Origin: Pedobacter chitinilyticus
GTDB lineage: Bacteria; Bacteroidota; Bacteroidia; Sphingobacteriales; Sphingobacteriaceae
Assembly (NCBI RefSeq): GCF_003313385.1
Contig: NZ_QMHN01000005.1
Location: 341,035-405,034, forward strand
Length of the DNA: 64,000 bases
Direction: 5' to 3'
The notes beneath the pieces are model-generated. The model saw only the letters and a program-made list of their open reading frames with translations, was not told where the DNA came from and searched no databases. The position numbers and the translations under genes were made by a program. The number at the start of each line of letters is the position of its first letter. Position 1 is the stretch's first letter. Shown piece after piece: positions 34,299-43,492 of this stretch.

Positions 34299-35567
34299 CT
34301 ATTTCATCGGAGCCAACTTCCTATACTTCCTCGAAAAATAATACAAGGAGTAAATCGTAAGCGCTACACCAATGACAGACAATATCATCACGCTGCTCGA
34401 AAAGAAAGTTACCCAGTTCAGTTGTATTTTGAAAATCTCCTTGCTTACGAGGACTCCAATGCTGCCTACATACCCAAAAGCATCGGCAATATAAATGAGA
34501 AAGCCAACGTTGCTGGCATATTTAAAGGTAGAAATCAATCGGTCGAAGAAAATGGCATTAAAGGGAATGTAAACCATGTACAAACCAAGCCCTACTAAAG
34601 TCATCCAAGCAATGGGGCTCAGTTGTCCTGATTTAAATAATAACGTACAAGCTCCAGCCAAAATAAAACCTATTAGAATAAAATAATGCGCTGTTTTTAA
34701 CGCTACAAAATTATTTTTAATCATCACCATGCTACCAATGAGCGCGAGTACAATTAAGGTAATTGGTGTTTCGGTTTTAGAAAATATGGCTGGTTGGTTA
34801 AAGAACCCCATTTCCTTCCACATCTCGGCACTGAAGTTATCCCTAATGTCCCTAAAGATGGTAGCAAAACAATAGATGATGACACAGGCGACAATTCCGC
34901 CCAAAAAATCACGAATGAATTTCTTTCGGTCATCAGCGGTCATGGCTACCCGTTGCGACCTAAAAGCAATGTCTTCCGCATCTGGCTGGGGAATTCTTTC
35001 CATCAAGTAAACAAACAAAAGCAAGGGAAGGCAGAATACCAATCCAGCATAAAAAGGCATCCAAAATTCGCTAATGCCAAAATTGTTCATCAGCAAAGCA
35101 CCTACAGATTTCACAAAGCCAGAAGCAAAAATAAAGCTAACAGCTAGCGCTGCTCCAATAAAATCAGTACTTCTTCGTCCTTCTACATAAGAAAATACAA
35201 CGCCCCAAAGCATGCCTAAAGGGAAACCATTTACAAAAAGAAAGACAATGTTGTAAGGGGATGGAACGATGGCAAACAGTAGCCAGCTTAACCACGCAAT
35301 GCTAGTAAGCACCAATATGATTTTGCCACGACCTGTTCGTTGTAGTTCGGAAATGTATTTGATGCCATAAAATTTTGCCAATAAATATCCCAGCATTTGG
35401 CTAATCACCAACACTGTTTTATAGCTGTATCCAGCAATAGTTAAGCCATCAAAAGTGGCTACGGTAAAAGTTTTACGGTAGCCGAAAATCATGGTGTAGG
35501 CTAAAAACACCACTACGGCGGCGTAAAGCCCAGTTTGGATAGATTTACGGGTATTGGTTTGGCTCAT
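34299..35567 (-). CDS. DUF5690/MFS-like membrane transporter
   Basis: 422 aa with about twelve membrane segments. It begins with AAVVVFLAYTMIFGYRKTF and has the VNGFPLGMLWGVVFSYVEGR segment characteristic of DUF5690, an MFS-related family without assigned substrate. A charged cytoplasmic loop (about residues 190-230) separates the two halves. It is on the same strand as the DUF3050 and acetyltransferase genes upstream (65 bases from DUF3050), so a shared transcript is possible. Confidence 0.85.
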   Translation of the reverse strand: MSQTNTRKSIQTGLYAAVVVFLAYTMIFGYRKTFTVATFDGLTIAGYSYKTVLVISQMLGYLLAKFYGIKYISELQRTGRGKIILVLTSIAWLSWLLFAIVPSPYNIVFLFVNGFPLGMLWGVVFSYVEGRRSTDFIGAALAVSFIFASGFVKSVGALLMNNFGISEFWMPFYAGLVFCLPLLLFVYLMERIPQPDAEDIAFRSQRVAMTADDRKKFIRDFLGGIVACVIIYCFATIFRDIRDNFSAEMWKEMGFFNQPAIFSKTETPITLIVLALIGSMVMIKNNFVALKTAHYFILIGFILAGACTLLFKSGQLSPIAWMTLVGLGLYMVYIPFNAIFFDRLISTFKYASNVGFLIYIADAFGYVGSIGVLVSKEIFKIQLNWVTFFSSSVMILSVIGVALTIYSLYYFSRKYRKLAPMK

Positions 35568-35632
35568 AAAAGGTTAATCTTAATTGAAGATAACCTAAAA
35601 TAGCACGAAAAACTAAAGAAGTCGCAATGAAA

Positions 35633-36424
35633 TTACACGGACGCTGTACTGCGGATTTGCTCAATTTCTTTGAGTGCCGCATTCCATAAATTAATTCGTT
35701 GTTTTAAGGCTTCTTCTACTGCAGCTGAAGCTTCGTTCCAAGCATTTTCTTCATTCCCACAAAGTTCGCTGGTCATCTCCAATGCCAAGTGGCTATGGTG
35801 ATCGCCATCCACTTCAATATGTCGGTCTAAATAATATTTGAAAATAGTGACTTGGTCAGGATGTTTGCTGTTTAAATCATTCACCATGCTGTGGAACATA
35901 TTGGGAATTAAATCTTCACGGCCGAAGGTAAAAGCTGCTGCGGTAGCGTGGTTTTTGCCTGCATTGATGATGGCAAAAGTACTATTGATAAACTGTTGTG
36001 CTGCCAATGGAACGTTCGCCAGAGCATAAGCTTCTTCAAAGGTTTTTCCCACTTGAAGCGATTGGATAAACGTTTGGATAGGCTGGGTATTGGCCCCAAC
36101 TTGTACCATCGCATCAATATATAGTTCAAAATGACTTTTGATATCGCCCTTTTCGTCCACATCAGATTCTTCGCCAGCAACAATTTCATTGATCAATTGT
36201 CTTGTTTTGGCATTTCCAACAGGGAACCAAGGTAGGGTAGTGCAGGTAAGATTGATCTGTAATGCTTTAAGTAACGACATGAAATCCCAAACGGCATAAA
36301 TATGATGCTCCATGAAAATACGTAACTCGGGTAGCTCGCTAATTTGAGTGTAAACACCATGGTTTACAATTTGATTTCTGAGCGTTGCTGTTGTTTGGTT
36401 GATTTTCTCGATATGGGAATTCAT
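35633..36424 (-). CDS. DUF3050 protein (heme-oxygenase-like fold)
   Basis: 263 aa soluble helical protein. Conserved acidic/His positions typical of the family are visible in FMEHHIYAVWDFMSLLK, FTFGREDLIPNMFH and YYLDRHIEVDGDHHSHLALE. These resemble the metal ligands of the heme-oxygenase-like di-iron group, so an iron-dependent oxidase function is plausible. That assignment is inference from the pattern; no substrate is known. It stands between an acetyltransferase and a transporter gene on the same strand. Confidence 0.82.
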   Translation of the reverse strand: MNSHIEKINQTTATLRNQIVNHGVYTQISELPELRIFMEHHIYAVWDFMSLLKALQINLTCTTLPWFPVGNAKTRQLINEIVAGEESDVDEKGDIKSHFELYIDAMVQVGANTQPIQTFIQSLQVGKTFEEAYALANVPLAAQQFINSTFAIINAGKNHATAAAFTFGREDLIPNMFHSMVNDLNSKHPDQVTIFKYYLDRHIEVDGDHHSHLALEMTSELCGNEENAWNEASAAVEEALKQRINLWNAALKEIEQIRSTASV

Positions 36425-36443
36425 TTTGGGGGATATTTTTAAG

Positions 36444-36474
36444 GTTTACGAAGTTGTTTGAAAAATCGTAAGTG
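36444..36474. repeat. Degenerate copy of the TACGAAGTT palindrome
   Basis: TTACGAAGTTGTTTGAAAAA, then TCGTAA. The outer arms TTACGA/TCGTAA are complementary while the middle is degenerate. It lies between DUF3050 and the acetyltransferase gene. Confidence 0.4.
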
Positions 36475-36490
36475 TCTGTTGTGGGTGTTT

Positions 36491-37105
36491 TTATTGTTCT
36501 AAAGTGAAGTTCTTGTAGTAAAAATCTTTGTCGGCATCGGTAATTTCACGGATTACCTTGCACGGATTGCCTGCTGCAAATACATTGTCGGGAATGTCTT
36601 TGGTGACTACACTGCCCGAGCCAATCACGACATTGCTGCCAATGGTAACGCCAGGGTTGATGACTGTGTTGCCGCCCAACCAAACACTGTTGCCAATGGT
36701 AATGGGCTGTGCCCATTCATGTTCTTGGTTACGTAAATTTGGGTGTATTGGATGTCCTGCGGTGTAGATAGCCACATTTGGCCCAAAAAAAGCGTGATTA
36801 CCGATTGAAACTTTCGCACAATCTAAAATCACTAGATTGAAGTTACTGTAGAAATGATCGCCAACTTCAATATTATAACCGTAATCGCAACGCAAAGGCG
36901 GTTCTACATAGAACATGGTTTCGGTTTTGCCAAATAGTTTTTTGATGAGCTGTTTGCGCTGCTTGATTTGTTTTGGAGGCAAGTTATTAAATTCGAAAAC
37001 AATTTCACGAGCCTTTAATCTATCATTGGCCAGTTCATTATCTCCAGCTTGATAGGCTTTGCCAGCCAGCATCTTTTCTTTTTCGGTAAGTTGCTTTTCT
37101 CCCAT
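36491..37105 (-). CDS. Sugar O-acetyltransferase (hexapeptide repeat, Maa/LacA type)
   Basis: 204 aa. N-terminal maltose-acetyltransferase-type segment (MLAGKAYQAGDNELANDRLKA), then left-handed beta-helix hexapeptides: VEPPLRCDYGYNIEVGDHFY, FFGPNVAIYTAGHPIHP (containing the catalytic His of the family), and WLGGNTVINPGVTIGSNVVIGSGSVV. It transfers acetyl from acetyl-CoA to a sugar or nodulation-factor-like acceptor; the acceptor is unknown. First gene of the DUF3050/DUF5690 run. The length is typical. Confidence 0.93.
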   Translation of the reverse strand: MGEKQLTEKEKMLAGKAYQAGDNELANDRLKAREIVFEFNNLPPKQIKQRKQLIKKLFGKTETMFYVEPPLRCDYGYNIEVGDHFYSNFNLVILDCAKVSIGNHAFFGPNVAIYTAGHPIHPNLRNQEHEWAQPITIGNSVWLGGNTVINPGVTIGSNVVIGSGSVVTKDIPDNVFAAGNPCKVIREITDADKDFYYKNFTLEQ

Positions 37106-37193
37106 AGTTCGCGAAATTAAGCAATGGCGTAGCTAAGCTGCAATTATTTTTACGTTTATGAGATTTGGGTGTTTTTTTGCAGGTTTTTGTGTC

Positions 37194-37326
37194 TTAAACC
37201 CGATTGCACGGTTATCCTTTTTTGGTGCCTGTAGAAGGGCTGCTTGCAAGCACTTTGAAGAACTCAGTGTAATGTTGGATGGCAGTTCCATCCACAAAAA
37301 AGATAAAAGTAAAAGCGGGGCTATCG
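37194..37326 (+). repeat. CCCGAT-type terminal-inverted-repeat element, copy A
   Basis: The left end, TAAACCCGATTGCACGGTTA then TCCTTTTTTGG, mirrors the right end, CAAAAAAGATAAAAG then TAAAAGCGGGGCTATC, in reverse complement. The element is about 130 bp and its core shows no coding potential. A 66-residue ORF at 37158-37358 crosses it and is judged spurious. It is homologous to the copies at 33074 and 60091. Confidence 0.7.
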
Positions 37327-37342
37327 TAACCGACGCCCCGCT
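37314..37342 (-). terminator. Terminator of the cupin-8 gene
   Basis: AGCGGGGC (37314-37321) pairs with GCCCCGCT (37335-37342). On the minus strand it is followed by a T-rich tract. It lies 23 bases beyond the cupin stop and reuses the right end of element A. Confidence 0.7.
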
Positions 37343-37364
37343 GCAAGTGCTTTTCTGAATATTT

Positions 37365-38243
37365 TTAAAGTTTGCCTTTTGCGTAAGCGTTTTCTGCTCT
37401 TTTTACAGCTAGCTTTTCGCGGTAGTTGGCATATTTTTCTTTGAACATCATTTTGATTAAGCTGTCTACTGCGCCATGTCTAAATAAGCTCCAAACGCTG
37501 GCTACTTTACGGCTAATGGATTGGTCCCAAGCTCTTAAACTCAAAGAGAATGAGCCATCTACGTATTTCATCCAGTGCCACATTCCAGTAGGCATAAACA
37601 GGGTGTCGCCATGTTCAAGGAAAACTTCGTAACCTTCGATGCCGTTTAATGACGGGAATTTTTCGAAATCAGGATTGTCTACTTTATAATCTTCCAAAGC
37701 ATAAGTTGCATTTGGTAAGCAATAAAGGCGCTTTTTCCATTTGTAGTCGAACAAGATGATATGCTTGCGACCACCAAAGTGGGTATGGAAAATATGTGGA
37801 AGGTCAATGTCGTAATGTAGGAAAGTTACCGAGTTTGAGCCGCCAAAAAACATGGCAGGCATGCTTTCGATAAATCCGCCCATTAAATCTTTAGGGATTT
37901 TGATGTCGTTAATTAGGCTTGGTACTTTTTTGAATAAGTTGAAGAAAAATATCCTTAATTCTGTAGGCTCACGCTTAATAAGATCAAGGTATTCGCCAAA
38001 TTTCATGTGTGTGGTTGCAGCGTTAATAGGTTTGCTTGGGTCTGCTTTTGAATTGTCGTAAAGCGGCACTTCAAGCTCTCCTGCAATTTCCTTCAAGTAC
38101 TCGGTAGTCCACTTTTCTCTTGCAGGCCAGTCTTTGGTAAGGCCTTTAATAATTAAAGGACGTTTTTTCTTCAGATAATTCTTCTTAAAGTCCTCTGGGG
38201 TGATGGATTCTACGGTGTCAACGGGTTTTAATATAAAGCTCAT
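37365..38243 (-). CDS. Cupin-8/JmjC-like Fe(II) and 2-oxoglutarate oxygenase
   Basis: 292 aa cytoplasmic protein. The N-terminal segment KKRPLIIKGLTKDWPAREKW is typical of cupin-8 hydroxylases. The iron facial triad is visible as HxD in FLHYDIDLP and the distal His in GMWHWMKYVDG; HIILFDYKWKKRLYCLP lies between. These enzymes hydroxylate protein side chains or small molecules; the target is unknown. It is last in a minus-strand run after HemW and the SDR, separated from the SDR gene by about 140 bases. Confidence 0.88.
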   Translation of the reverse strand: MSFILKPVDTVESITPEDFKKNYLKKKRPLIIKGLTKDWPAREKWTTEYLKEIAGELEVPLYDNSKADPSKPINAATTHMKFGEYLDLIKREPTELRIFFFNLFKKVPSLINDIKIPKDLMGGFIESMPAMFFGGSNSVTFLHYDIDLPHIFHTHFGGRKHIILFDYKWKKRLYCLPNATYALEDYKVDNPDFEKFPSLNGIEGYEVFLEHGDTLFMPTGMWHWMKYVDGSFSLSLRAWDQSISRKVASVWSLFRHGAVDSLIKMMFKEKYANYREKLAVKRAENAYAKGKL

Positions 38244-38387
38244 TTGGTGTAGTTTATAAACTTTCGGTTAATTTAAGCTAAATTAATTGGTACAAAGTTG
38301 TAATAAAAAACTTAAAGATGTGTGACTATTGTGTAAAAGTAGGGAATAAAGTGATGTAAATCATAATGTTTTTTAGCCCTAAAAGAC

Positions 38388-39176
38388 TCAGGTAACCTTG
38401 GTTTTTTTTATGAGCTTGGCAAAATATTTAGGGAAAAATCTCTTTAGCAGAACGCCCTTTACTTCTTTTCCGCCAATGTAAACTTCATCTTTCTTGTTTT
38501 CAATTGCCTTGATGATTTGTTTAGCACATTCATCTGCCGCCATTCCGTTTTCTTGGGCAGCGTCCATCGTTCCTTGTGTGGTGCCGTTGGCGGTTAAGGC
38601 GTTAATGGTGACTTTGGTTTTGATGAAACCTGGACAGGCTAACATGATATGGATATTTGGATTGTCCAACTCTATTCTTAACGATTCGAAATATCCGTGT
38701 AGCGCATGTTTGGATGCGGAATATGCCGAACGGAACCTGGTGCCGAACTTGCCAACTAAGCTGCTTACACATACAATGGTCCCAGTATTTCGGTTAATCA
38801 TTCGTGGTAAAACGGCTTTGCTTAAAATTACCGTTCCCCAAAAATTGATGTCCATAAAGCGCTGTTCCATTTTAAGGTCAGTTTCTAAAGCTAAGGCCCT
38901 CTGGCTAATGCCGCCACTGTTAATCAGTATATCGATATGCCCGTAAATACGTATTGCATCCGCGGCTTTGGTAGGAAGGCTTTCACTATCTTCAAGGTCC
39001 AGCGAAAGTACGTGTACGTCGATTTGGTTACGGCACTTTTGTTTTACACGGAACAATTCATCTCTGTTGCGAGAAGAAATAATGAGTTTCGCACCAGCTG
39101 CATTTAGTTCGTATACGAGTGCCTCGCCAATTCCCGATGATGCACCTGTGATCCATACTATTTTATTGTTCATCAT
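38388..39176 (-). CDS. Short-chain dehydrogenase/reductase
   Basis: 262 aa Rossmann-fold NAD(P)-dependent oxidoreductase. Cofactor motif TGASSGIG at about residues 10-17, the structural NSGG, catalytic Ser in VCVSSLVGKFG, and the YSASK catalytic pair (YxxxK). A basic C-terminal tail (LLKRFFPKYFAKLIKKTK) suggests membrane association. It resembles broad-specificity ketone or lipid reductases; the substrate is unknown. The ATG at 39173 is an equal start choice. Downstream of hemW, 40 bases apart, on the same strand. Confidence 0.9.
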   Translation of the reverse strand: MMNNKIVWITGASSGIGEALVYELNAAGAKLIISSRNRDELFRVKQKCRNQIDVHVLSLDLEDSESLPTKAADAIRIYGHIDILINSGGISQRALALETDLKMEQRFMDINFWGTVILSKAVLPRMINRNTGTIVCVSSLVGKFGTRFRSAYSASKHALHGYFESLRIELDNPNIHIMLACPGFIKTKVTINALTANGTTQGTMDAAQENGMAADECAKQIIKAIENKKDEVYIGGKEVKGVLLKRFFPKYFAKLIKKTKVT

Positions 39177-39216
39177 ATCGTTTTACGATTTTACCTCCAA
39201 AGGGGAAGTAGTGATT

Positions 39217-40359
39217 TTAGTTTAATTCATCTTCGTCTAAGAAAAGTGCTGCGGCAATACCATCCGCAAATAATTTTCCTTTATTACTAAGATAAATGTG
39301 GTGGTTGTCGATGTAAACTTTTTCGTCGGATAGATAAGGTTTGATGTTTTTAAGGATGAGTTCCTGTGGTTTTTTACCAAACTGGGCATTCACTTTTTCA
39401 AGGCTGATGCCCCACATGGTACGTAGTGAAGTCATCACATATTCGTTAAATTGATCAGCGTTGTTCAGCTGTTCGATGGTTTCAGGCAGCTGTTTTTTAC
39501 CAATGCTTTCTAAATATTTTGCATTGTTGGCAATGTTGATATAACGATTGATGCCATCAAAACCGTGGGCAGAAGGTCCAATCCCTAAGTAAGGGACACC
39601 TTTCCAGTAGTTGGTGTTGTGAACTGCATATTTCCCTGGTAAACTGTAATTGGAAATTTCGTAGTGATCAAATCCATTGCCGGTTAAGGTATCTACCAAC
39701 ATGAGGAACTGTTCAGCACTTTGGTCGTCGCTCACCATCGGTTGTTTGCCTTTTTCAATGGCATTGGCAAGGGCTGTACGTGGCTCAACGGTGAGTGAAT
39801 AGGCCGAAATATGAGGTACTTCAAGCGAAATTGCCGTTTGGATATTGCTAGTCCATTTCTCGTTGTTGAGTAAAGGATATCCGTAAATAAGATCAATGGT
39901 TAGTTTTTCAAAACCAGCATCTTGACTTCTTTTAATACAGTCGGTAGCTTCTTGCGCATTGTGGGCACGGTTCATCCAAATCAAATCTTCATTGAAAAAA
40001 GATTGTGTCCCTATGCTAAAACGGTTGAAGGGCAATTGCCTTAATTCGGTAATTTTTTGAGCGGTAAGGTCATCTGGATTGGCCTCTATCGTGATTTCGG
40101 CATTGGCAGAAATGGAGAACCACTGTTCAATGGTTGCCAGTATTTTTTGCAGTGCAGCACTTGGTAAGGTGGTTGGGGTGCCGCCGCCAAAGTAAATGCT
40201 CTCTATTTGCTGGTTTGCCAATCGGTCTTTCTTCATCACTATTTCCATGCAAATGGCTTCCACCATTTCATCTAAGTATTTAGTAGAAGTGGTAAAGTGA
40301 AAATCGCAATAAGTGCAAGCTTTTTTGCAGAAAGGAATATGGATATAAATACCTGCCAT
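39217..40359 (-). CDS. hemW: Radical SAM heme chaperone HemW
   Basis: 380 aa. The radical-SAM cluster CxxxCxxC is visible in CKKACTYCDFHF near the N-terminus, with GGGTPT, the SIGTQSF segment and the typical C-terminal HemN-like domain. HemW delivers heme to respiratory chain proteins, whereas true HemN is a coproporphyrinogen oxidase. The short N-terminus and the CDFHF context support HemW. A TACCTTTG promoter box lies 5 nt before the ATG, and an ATTG sequence 19 nt further upstream resembles a -33 element. Confidence 0.93.
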   Translation of the reverse strand: MAGIYIHIPFCKKACTYCDFHFTTSTKYLDEMVEAICMEIVMKKDRLANQQIESIYFGGGTPTTLPSAALQKILATIEQWFSISANAEITIEANPDDLTAQKITELRQLPFNRFSIGTQSFFNEDLIWMNRAHNAQEATDCIKRSQDAGFEKLTIDLIYGYPLLNNEKWTSNIQTAISLEVPHISAYSLTVEPRTALANAIEKGKQPMVSDDQSAEQFLMLVDTLTGNGFDHYEISNYSLPGKYAVHNTNYWKGVPYLGIGPSAHGFDGINRYINIANNAKYLESIGKKQLPETIEQLNNADQFNEYVMTSLRTMWGISLEKVNAQFGKKPQELILKNIKPYLSDEKVYIDNHHIYLSNKGKLFADGIAAALFLDEDELN

Positions 40360-40364
40360 TTTTG

Positions 40365-40372
40365 CAAAGGTA
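40365..40372 (-). promoter_or_regulatory. -7 box TACCTTTG of hemW with likely -33 element
   Basis: On the minus strand TACCTTTG is followed by five bases and the ATG at 40359. About 19 nt upstream an ATTG (one mismatch to TTTG) could be the -33 element. The best supported of the short-leader promoter candidates. Confidence 0.5.
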
Positions 40373-40460
40373 GGTTAATTTGAATTTAGGCAATCACAGA
40401 GCGGGGCTAATTTTTTATAATAGGAGAGTCAGATTAATTTTATGTTGCTATTTTAGCGAT

Positions 40461-40739
40461 ATGATAGCTGTAAATGAGTATTTTGATGGAGCCGTGAAAT
40501 CACTGGCTTACGAAAACAATGGAAAGTCTACCGTGGGCGTGATCAATGCTGGCGAATATGAATTTGGCACATCCACGCATGAAACGATGACTGTAGTGGA
40601 AGGTGCAATGGAAGTCTTGCTTCCTAGTCAAAACGAGTGGAGAACTTATCTCGCTGGACAGCAATTTGAAGTGCCAGCCCATACTTCATTTAAGGTAAAA
40701 GCCGCACAGCAAGTTGCTTATTTGTGCAAATACAAATAG
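40461..40739 (+). CDS. ppnP: Pyrimidine/purine nucleoside phosphorylase PpnP
   Basis: 92 aa cupin-type enzyme (formerly DUF1255) that splits nucleosides with phosphate. It begins MIAVNEYFDGAVKSLAYENN and includes STVGVINAGEYEFGTSTHE, the VVEGAMEVLLPSQNEWRTY segment and EVPAHTSFKVKA. The start at 40461 is chosen because PpnP proteins begin exactly here; a TTG at 40380 would add 27 unrelated residues. The gene is divergent from hemW and its promoter region is short. Confidence 0.9.
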   Translation: MIAVNEYFDGAVKSLAYENNGKSTVGVINAGEYEFGTSTHETMTVVEGAMEVLLPSQNEWRTYLAGQQFEVPAHTSFKVKAAQQVAYLCKYK

Positions 40740-40776
40740 AAAAGCTGAAATAAGCCTGCCTCCTTTATTATTTTTG

Positions 40777-42513
40777 ATGCGTATGAGATGCTTAGTTGTA
40801 TGGCTTTTGATTTGTTTTAGTGTAAGCTCATCGGCGCAGCAGATCTATAGAGTATCGGTAGTTTTGCCCGATACCGCTAAAGCTATTGCCAAAAAAATCT
40901 CCTATCAAAAAGAGGTCTCAGATAGTTTGGCTGTTTATCGCGAAGCGGAGAAGGTATTGTCGCAACTGCAATTTCGGGGCTATTTGTTGGCAGAAATTAG
41001 CAAGCTAAACTTTAAAGGAAAAGAGGCAACCATCAGTATTTTGCCTCATCAATTGTACCGATGGGTCAGTTTGTCTAGCGGTAATTTACCTAGTGCAGCT
41101 AAGCAAGCAGCTGGATTTAGAGAGCGAAGCTTTGAAAGTGCCGCTTTTAATGCAGACAGGTTAAGCCATCTTTTTGAAACACTTTTAACTTATTACGAAA
41201 ACAATGGCTATCCATTTGCCAGCGTGAGCTTGGAGCAGATCCATATTTTGAATAACTCAATTTCGGCCAGTGTTCATGTAAAACCTCAACAACGGCTTTT
41301 TTTTGATACCATACAAGTGGTGGGTAGCGGTCAAATTGCTCAAAAATACATACAATCCTACCTTAATATTAAAGCTGGCGCTCCATACGTCGAAAAAACA
41401 GTTCAAGCCATAGAGAACCGTTTGCGTGAGCTGCCTTTTTTAACGGTGGTAAAGCCAACAGAAATTAGATTTTCGGGGGAGAAAGCCAAGGTGAGTATCT
41501 TTGTGAACAAAAGAGATGCGAACCAGTTTGATGGAGTGGTTGGTCTGCAACAAAATGCGGCTACGGGTAAAACACAGTTGGTCGGAAATTTAAGGTTGCA
41601 TTTGCAAAATGCTTTTAAAAGGGGAGAGCAACTTAACTTTAATTATCAGGGACTTTCTCAACGCAGCCAATTACTAGATGTGAAAGCGATAGTGCCACAT
41701 GTATTGAATACAGATTTTGGTCTAAGTCCAAGTCTTTATTTGTATAAACAAGATTCATCTTTTTTAAATGTAGATACCAAGCTTGGGTTTAATTATCTAA
41801 TGAAAGGCAATAATACTTTTCAGTTTTTTGTCGAGAACAAATCCTCACGACTTTCATCCGTAGAAGCTTATCAAAATGCAACCACACTGCCGCCAGTATT
41901 GGATGCCAATACTATTTTTTACGGGTTGGGATTAAATATGGAAAATCTCGATTATCGCTATAATCCGCAAAAAGGCTATAGCTTGGTCTTGGATGTGGCC
42001 GTAGGAAGTAGAAAGATCAAACGTAATGCGGCCATCCCCGAACAGCTTTATCAAGGAATAACATTAAGCAGTACTTCTTACCGATGGTTTAGCCATATTA
42101 ATTATTATATCCCATTAGCCAAACAACTTGTTTTTGCTTTGGCAAATCAAACAGGGATTATTAACAGTAAGCAATTGCTTGAAAATGAAGTATTCAGGCT
42201 TGGTGGGCAACGAAGTTTAAGGGGGTTTAATGAACTTTCAGTACTGGCCACCCAATATACCTATGGTAACGCCGAACTAAGATATTTGCTGGAGCAAAAC
42301 TCTTTTCTTTTTGCTTTTTATAACCAAGGATATTTGCAATACAAGGCCTCAAAGCAAAGCTACACCGATTTTCCTTTGGGTTTTGGGGCAGGTGTGAACT
42401 TCGAAACCAACTTAGGAATACTTTCCATAAGCTATGCATTAGGCAAACAACGAAATAATCCCTTAAATTTGCGCAACGGGAAAGTGCACTTCGGCGTTAC
42501 TGCCCTATTTTAA
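40777..42513 (+). CDS. BamA/TamA-like outer membrane protein with POTRA domains
   Basis: About 578 aa with a signal peptide cleaved near SSSAQQ (about residue 22). POTRA-type repeats (about 100-250, for example LFFDTIQVVGSGQIAQKYI) are followed by a beta-barrel (about 260-578), with LGGQRSLRGFNE resembling the loop motif of Omp85 proteins. It probably inserts or translocates proteins at the outer membrane, either the TamA branch or a BamA paralogue. The ATG at 40777 gives the signal peptide; a longer frame from 40714 overlaps ppnP and adds non-signal residues. It directly precedes the DUF4271 gene. Confidence 0.85.
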   Translation: MRMRCLVVWLLICFSVSSSAQQIYRVSVVLPDTAKAIAKKISYQKEVSDSLAVYREAEKVLSQLQFRGYLLAEISKLNFKGKEATISILPHQLYRWVSLSSGNLPSAAKQAAGFRERSFESAAFNADRLSHLFETLLTYYENNGYPFASVSLEQIHILNNSISASVHVKPQQRLFFDTIQVVGSGQIAQKYIQSYLNIKAGAPYVEKTVQAIENRLRELPFLTVVKPTEIRFSGEKAKVSIFVNKRDANQFDGVVGLQQNAATGKTQLVGNLRLHLQNAFKRGEQLNFNYQGLSQRSQLLDVKAIVPHVLNTDFGLSPSLYLYKQDSSFLNVDTKLGFNYLMKGNNTFQFFVENKSSRLSSVEAYQNATTLPPVLDANTIFYGLGLNMENLDYRYNPQKGYSLVLDVAVGSRKIKRNAAIPEQLYQGITLSSTSYRWFSHINYYIPLAKQLVFALANQTGIINSKQLLENEVFRLGGQRSLRGFNELSVLATQYTYGNAELRYLLEQNSFLFAFYNQGYLQYKASKQSYTDFPLGFGAGVNFETNLGILSISYALGKQRNNPLNLRNGKVHFGVTALF

Positions 42514-42514
42514 T

Positions 42515-43477
42515 ATGTCAAAAAAAAGCTTTTTGTTTTTCTTTCTAATTGCCGTAACGACTGTCTTCAGTCAAGCACAAGTTCCAGTGCAAAAAGATAC
42601 AGCACATAATGTTCTGTTTTTGCAAGATAGTTTGCTTGCTGATACCGCGCAGGTGAAGGCCATAGATACTTTAACGCCCAATATTTTAAAAATAAGAGAT
42701 TCGCTAACCAATGCGCTATGGTTGGATAGTTTGAATCGTGGCTATGGTTTTGAAGTATTCTCTTTGCAAAAAGTAATTGCCCAAGCAAATAATCCTCAAG
42801 AGAAAGTAAGCTACCAACATGGTCAGCTTTTGCCCAAGGGGGATGTTTGGGTTTTGGGTATTATTGGATTTTTGTTGGTGCTTTTTGCCATTTTAAAGAA
42901 TGCTTTTGGCAAGCAGCTTAGTTCAGTAGTACAATCTTTCTATAGCAATAGAGCACTTGCCAACTTGAATAAGGAAGATAACTTGGTGACGTCCTGGTCA
43001 TTTTTGTTGTTATTTATCCAATTCGGCTTTACTATCGGGATGTTTTTTTACCTCGCTGCCCAGTACCAAAATTTACCAGCAGCCAATCAGGGAGGGTTTA
43101 GTTTCTTTGTAACAGTTTCGGTAGGTGTAATCTTTTTATATTTGCTTAAAATAATATGTCTTAGGTTTATTGGTTTCGTATTTGATGTGCAGCGCCCGCT
43201 TCATCAATACATCTCAATATTATATTTAAGTTATTTTAATACCTCTTTATTGTTCATTCCCATCATCATAGCCTTTGCCCTATCTGCTAAAAAATACGGT
43301 GCTAGCTATATCGTCTTAGGGATATCAGCCTTGCTGCTCATCTTTGTTTTTCAGTTCATAAGGGCAGCAATAAATATTTTATCACAATATAGGTTTCCTA
43401 AATTGTATTTATTTTTGTATTTTTGCACCCTCGAAATTTGCCCTATATTGATATTAATCAAGGCAGTAGGTATATAA
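42515..43477 (+). CDS. DUF4271 membrane protein
   Basis: 320 aa with a signal peptide, a periplasmic N-terminal region of about 100 residues and seven membrane segments (LLPKGDVWVLGIIGFLLVLF begins the first). DUF4271 has no assigned function and is usually encoded next to hemD in Bacteroidota, as here. The spacing to the Omp85-type gene is 1 base and hemD follows within about 15 bases, so the three genes probably share a transcript. Confidence 0.85.
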   Translation: MSKKSFLFFFLIAVTTVFSQAQVPVQKDTAHNVLFLQDSLLADTAQVKAIDTLTPNILKIRDSLTNALWLDSLNRGYGFEVFSLQKVIAQANNPQEKVSYQHGQLLPKGDVWVLGIIGFLLVLFAILKNAFGKQLSSVVQSFYSNRALANLNKEDNLVTSWSFLLLFIQFGFTIGMFFYLAAQYQNLPAANQGGFSFFVTVSVGVIFLYLLKIICLRFIGFVFDVQRPLHQYISILYLSYFNTSLLFIPIIIAFALSAKKYGASYIVLGISALLLIFVFQFIRAAINILSQYRFPKLYLFLYFCTLEICPILILIKAVGI

Positions 43478-43492
43478 GTGCTAACTAGGAAA

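Noticed and set aside
34290..34598. 102-residue plus-strand ORF opposite the DUF5690 transporter gene
   Set aside because: Antisense shadow without signal or domain.
37158..37358. 66-residue plus-strand ORF between the acetyltransferase and cupin genes
   Set aside because: It runs through the CCCGAT-type repeat element and a terminator stem and shows no signal or recognisable protein pattern.
38494..38946. 150-residue plus-strand ORF opposite the SDR gene
   Set aside because: Antisense shadow of a well-supported dehydrogenase gene; no motif.
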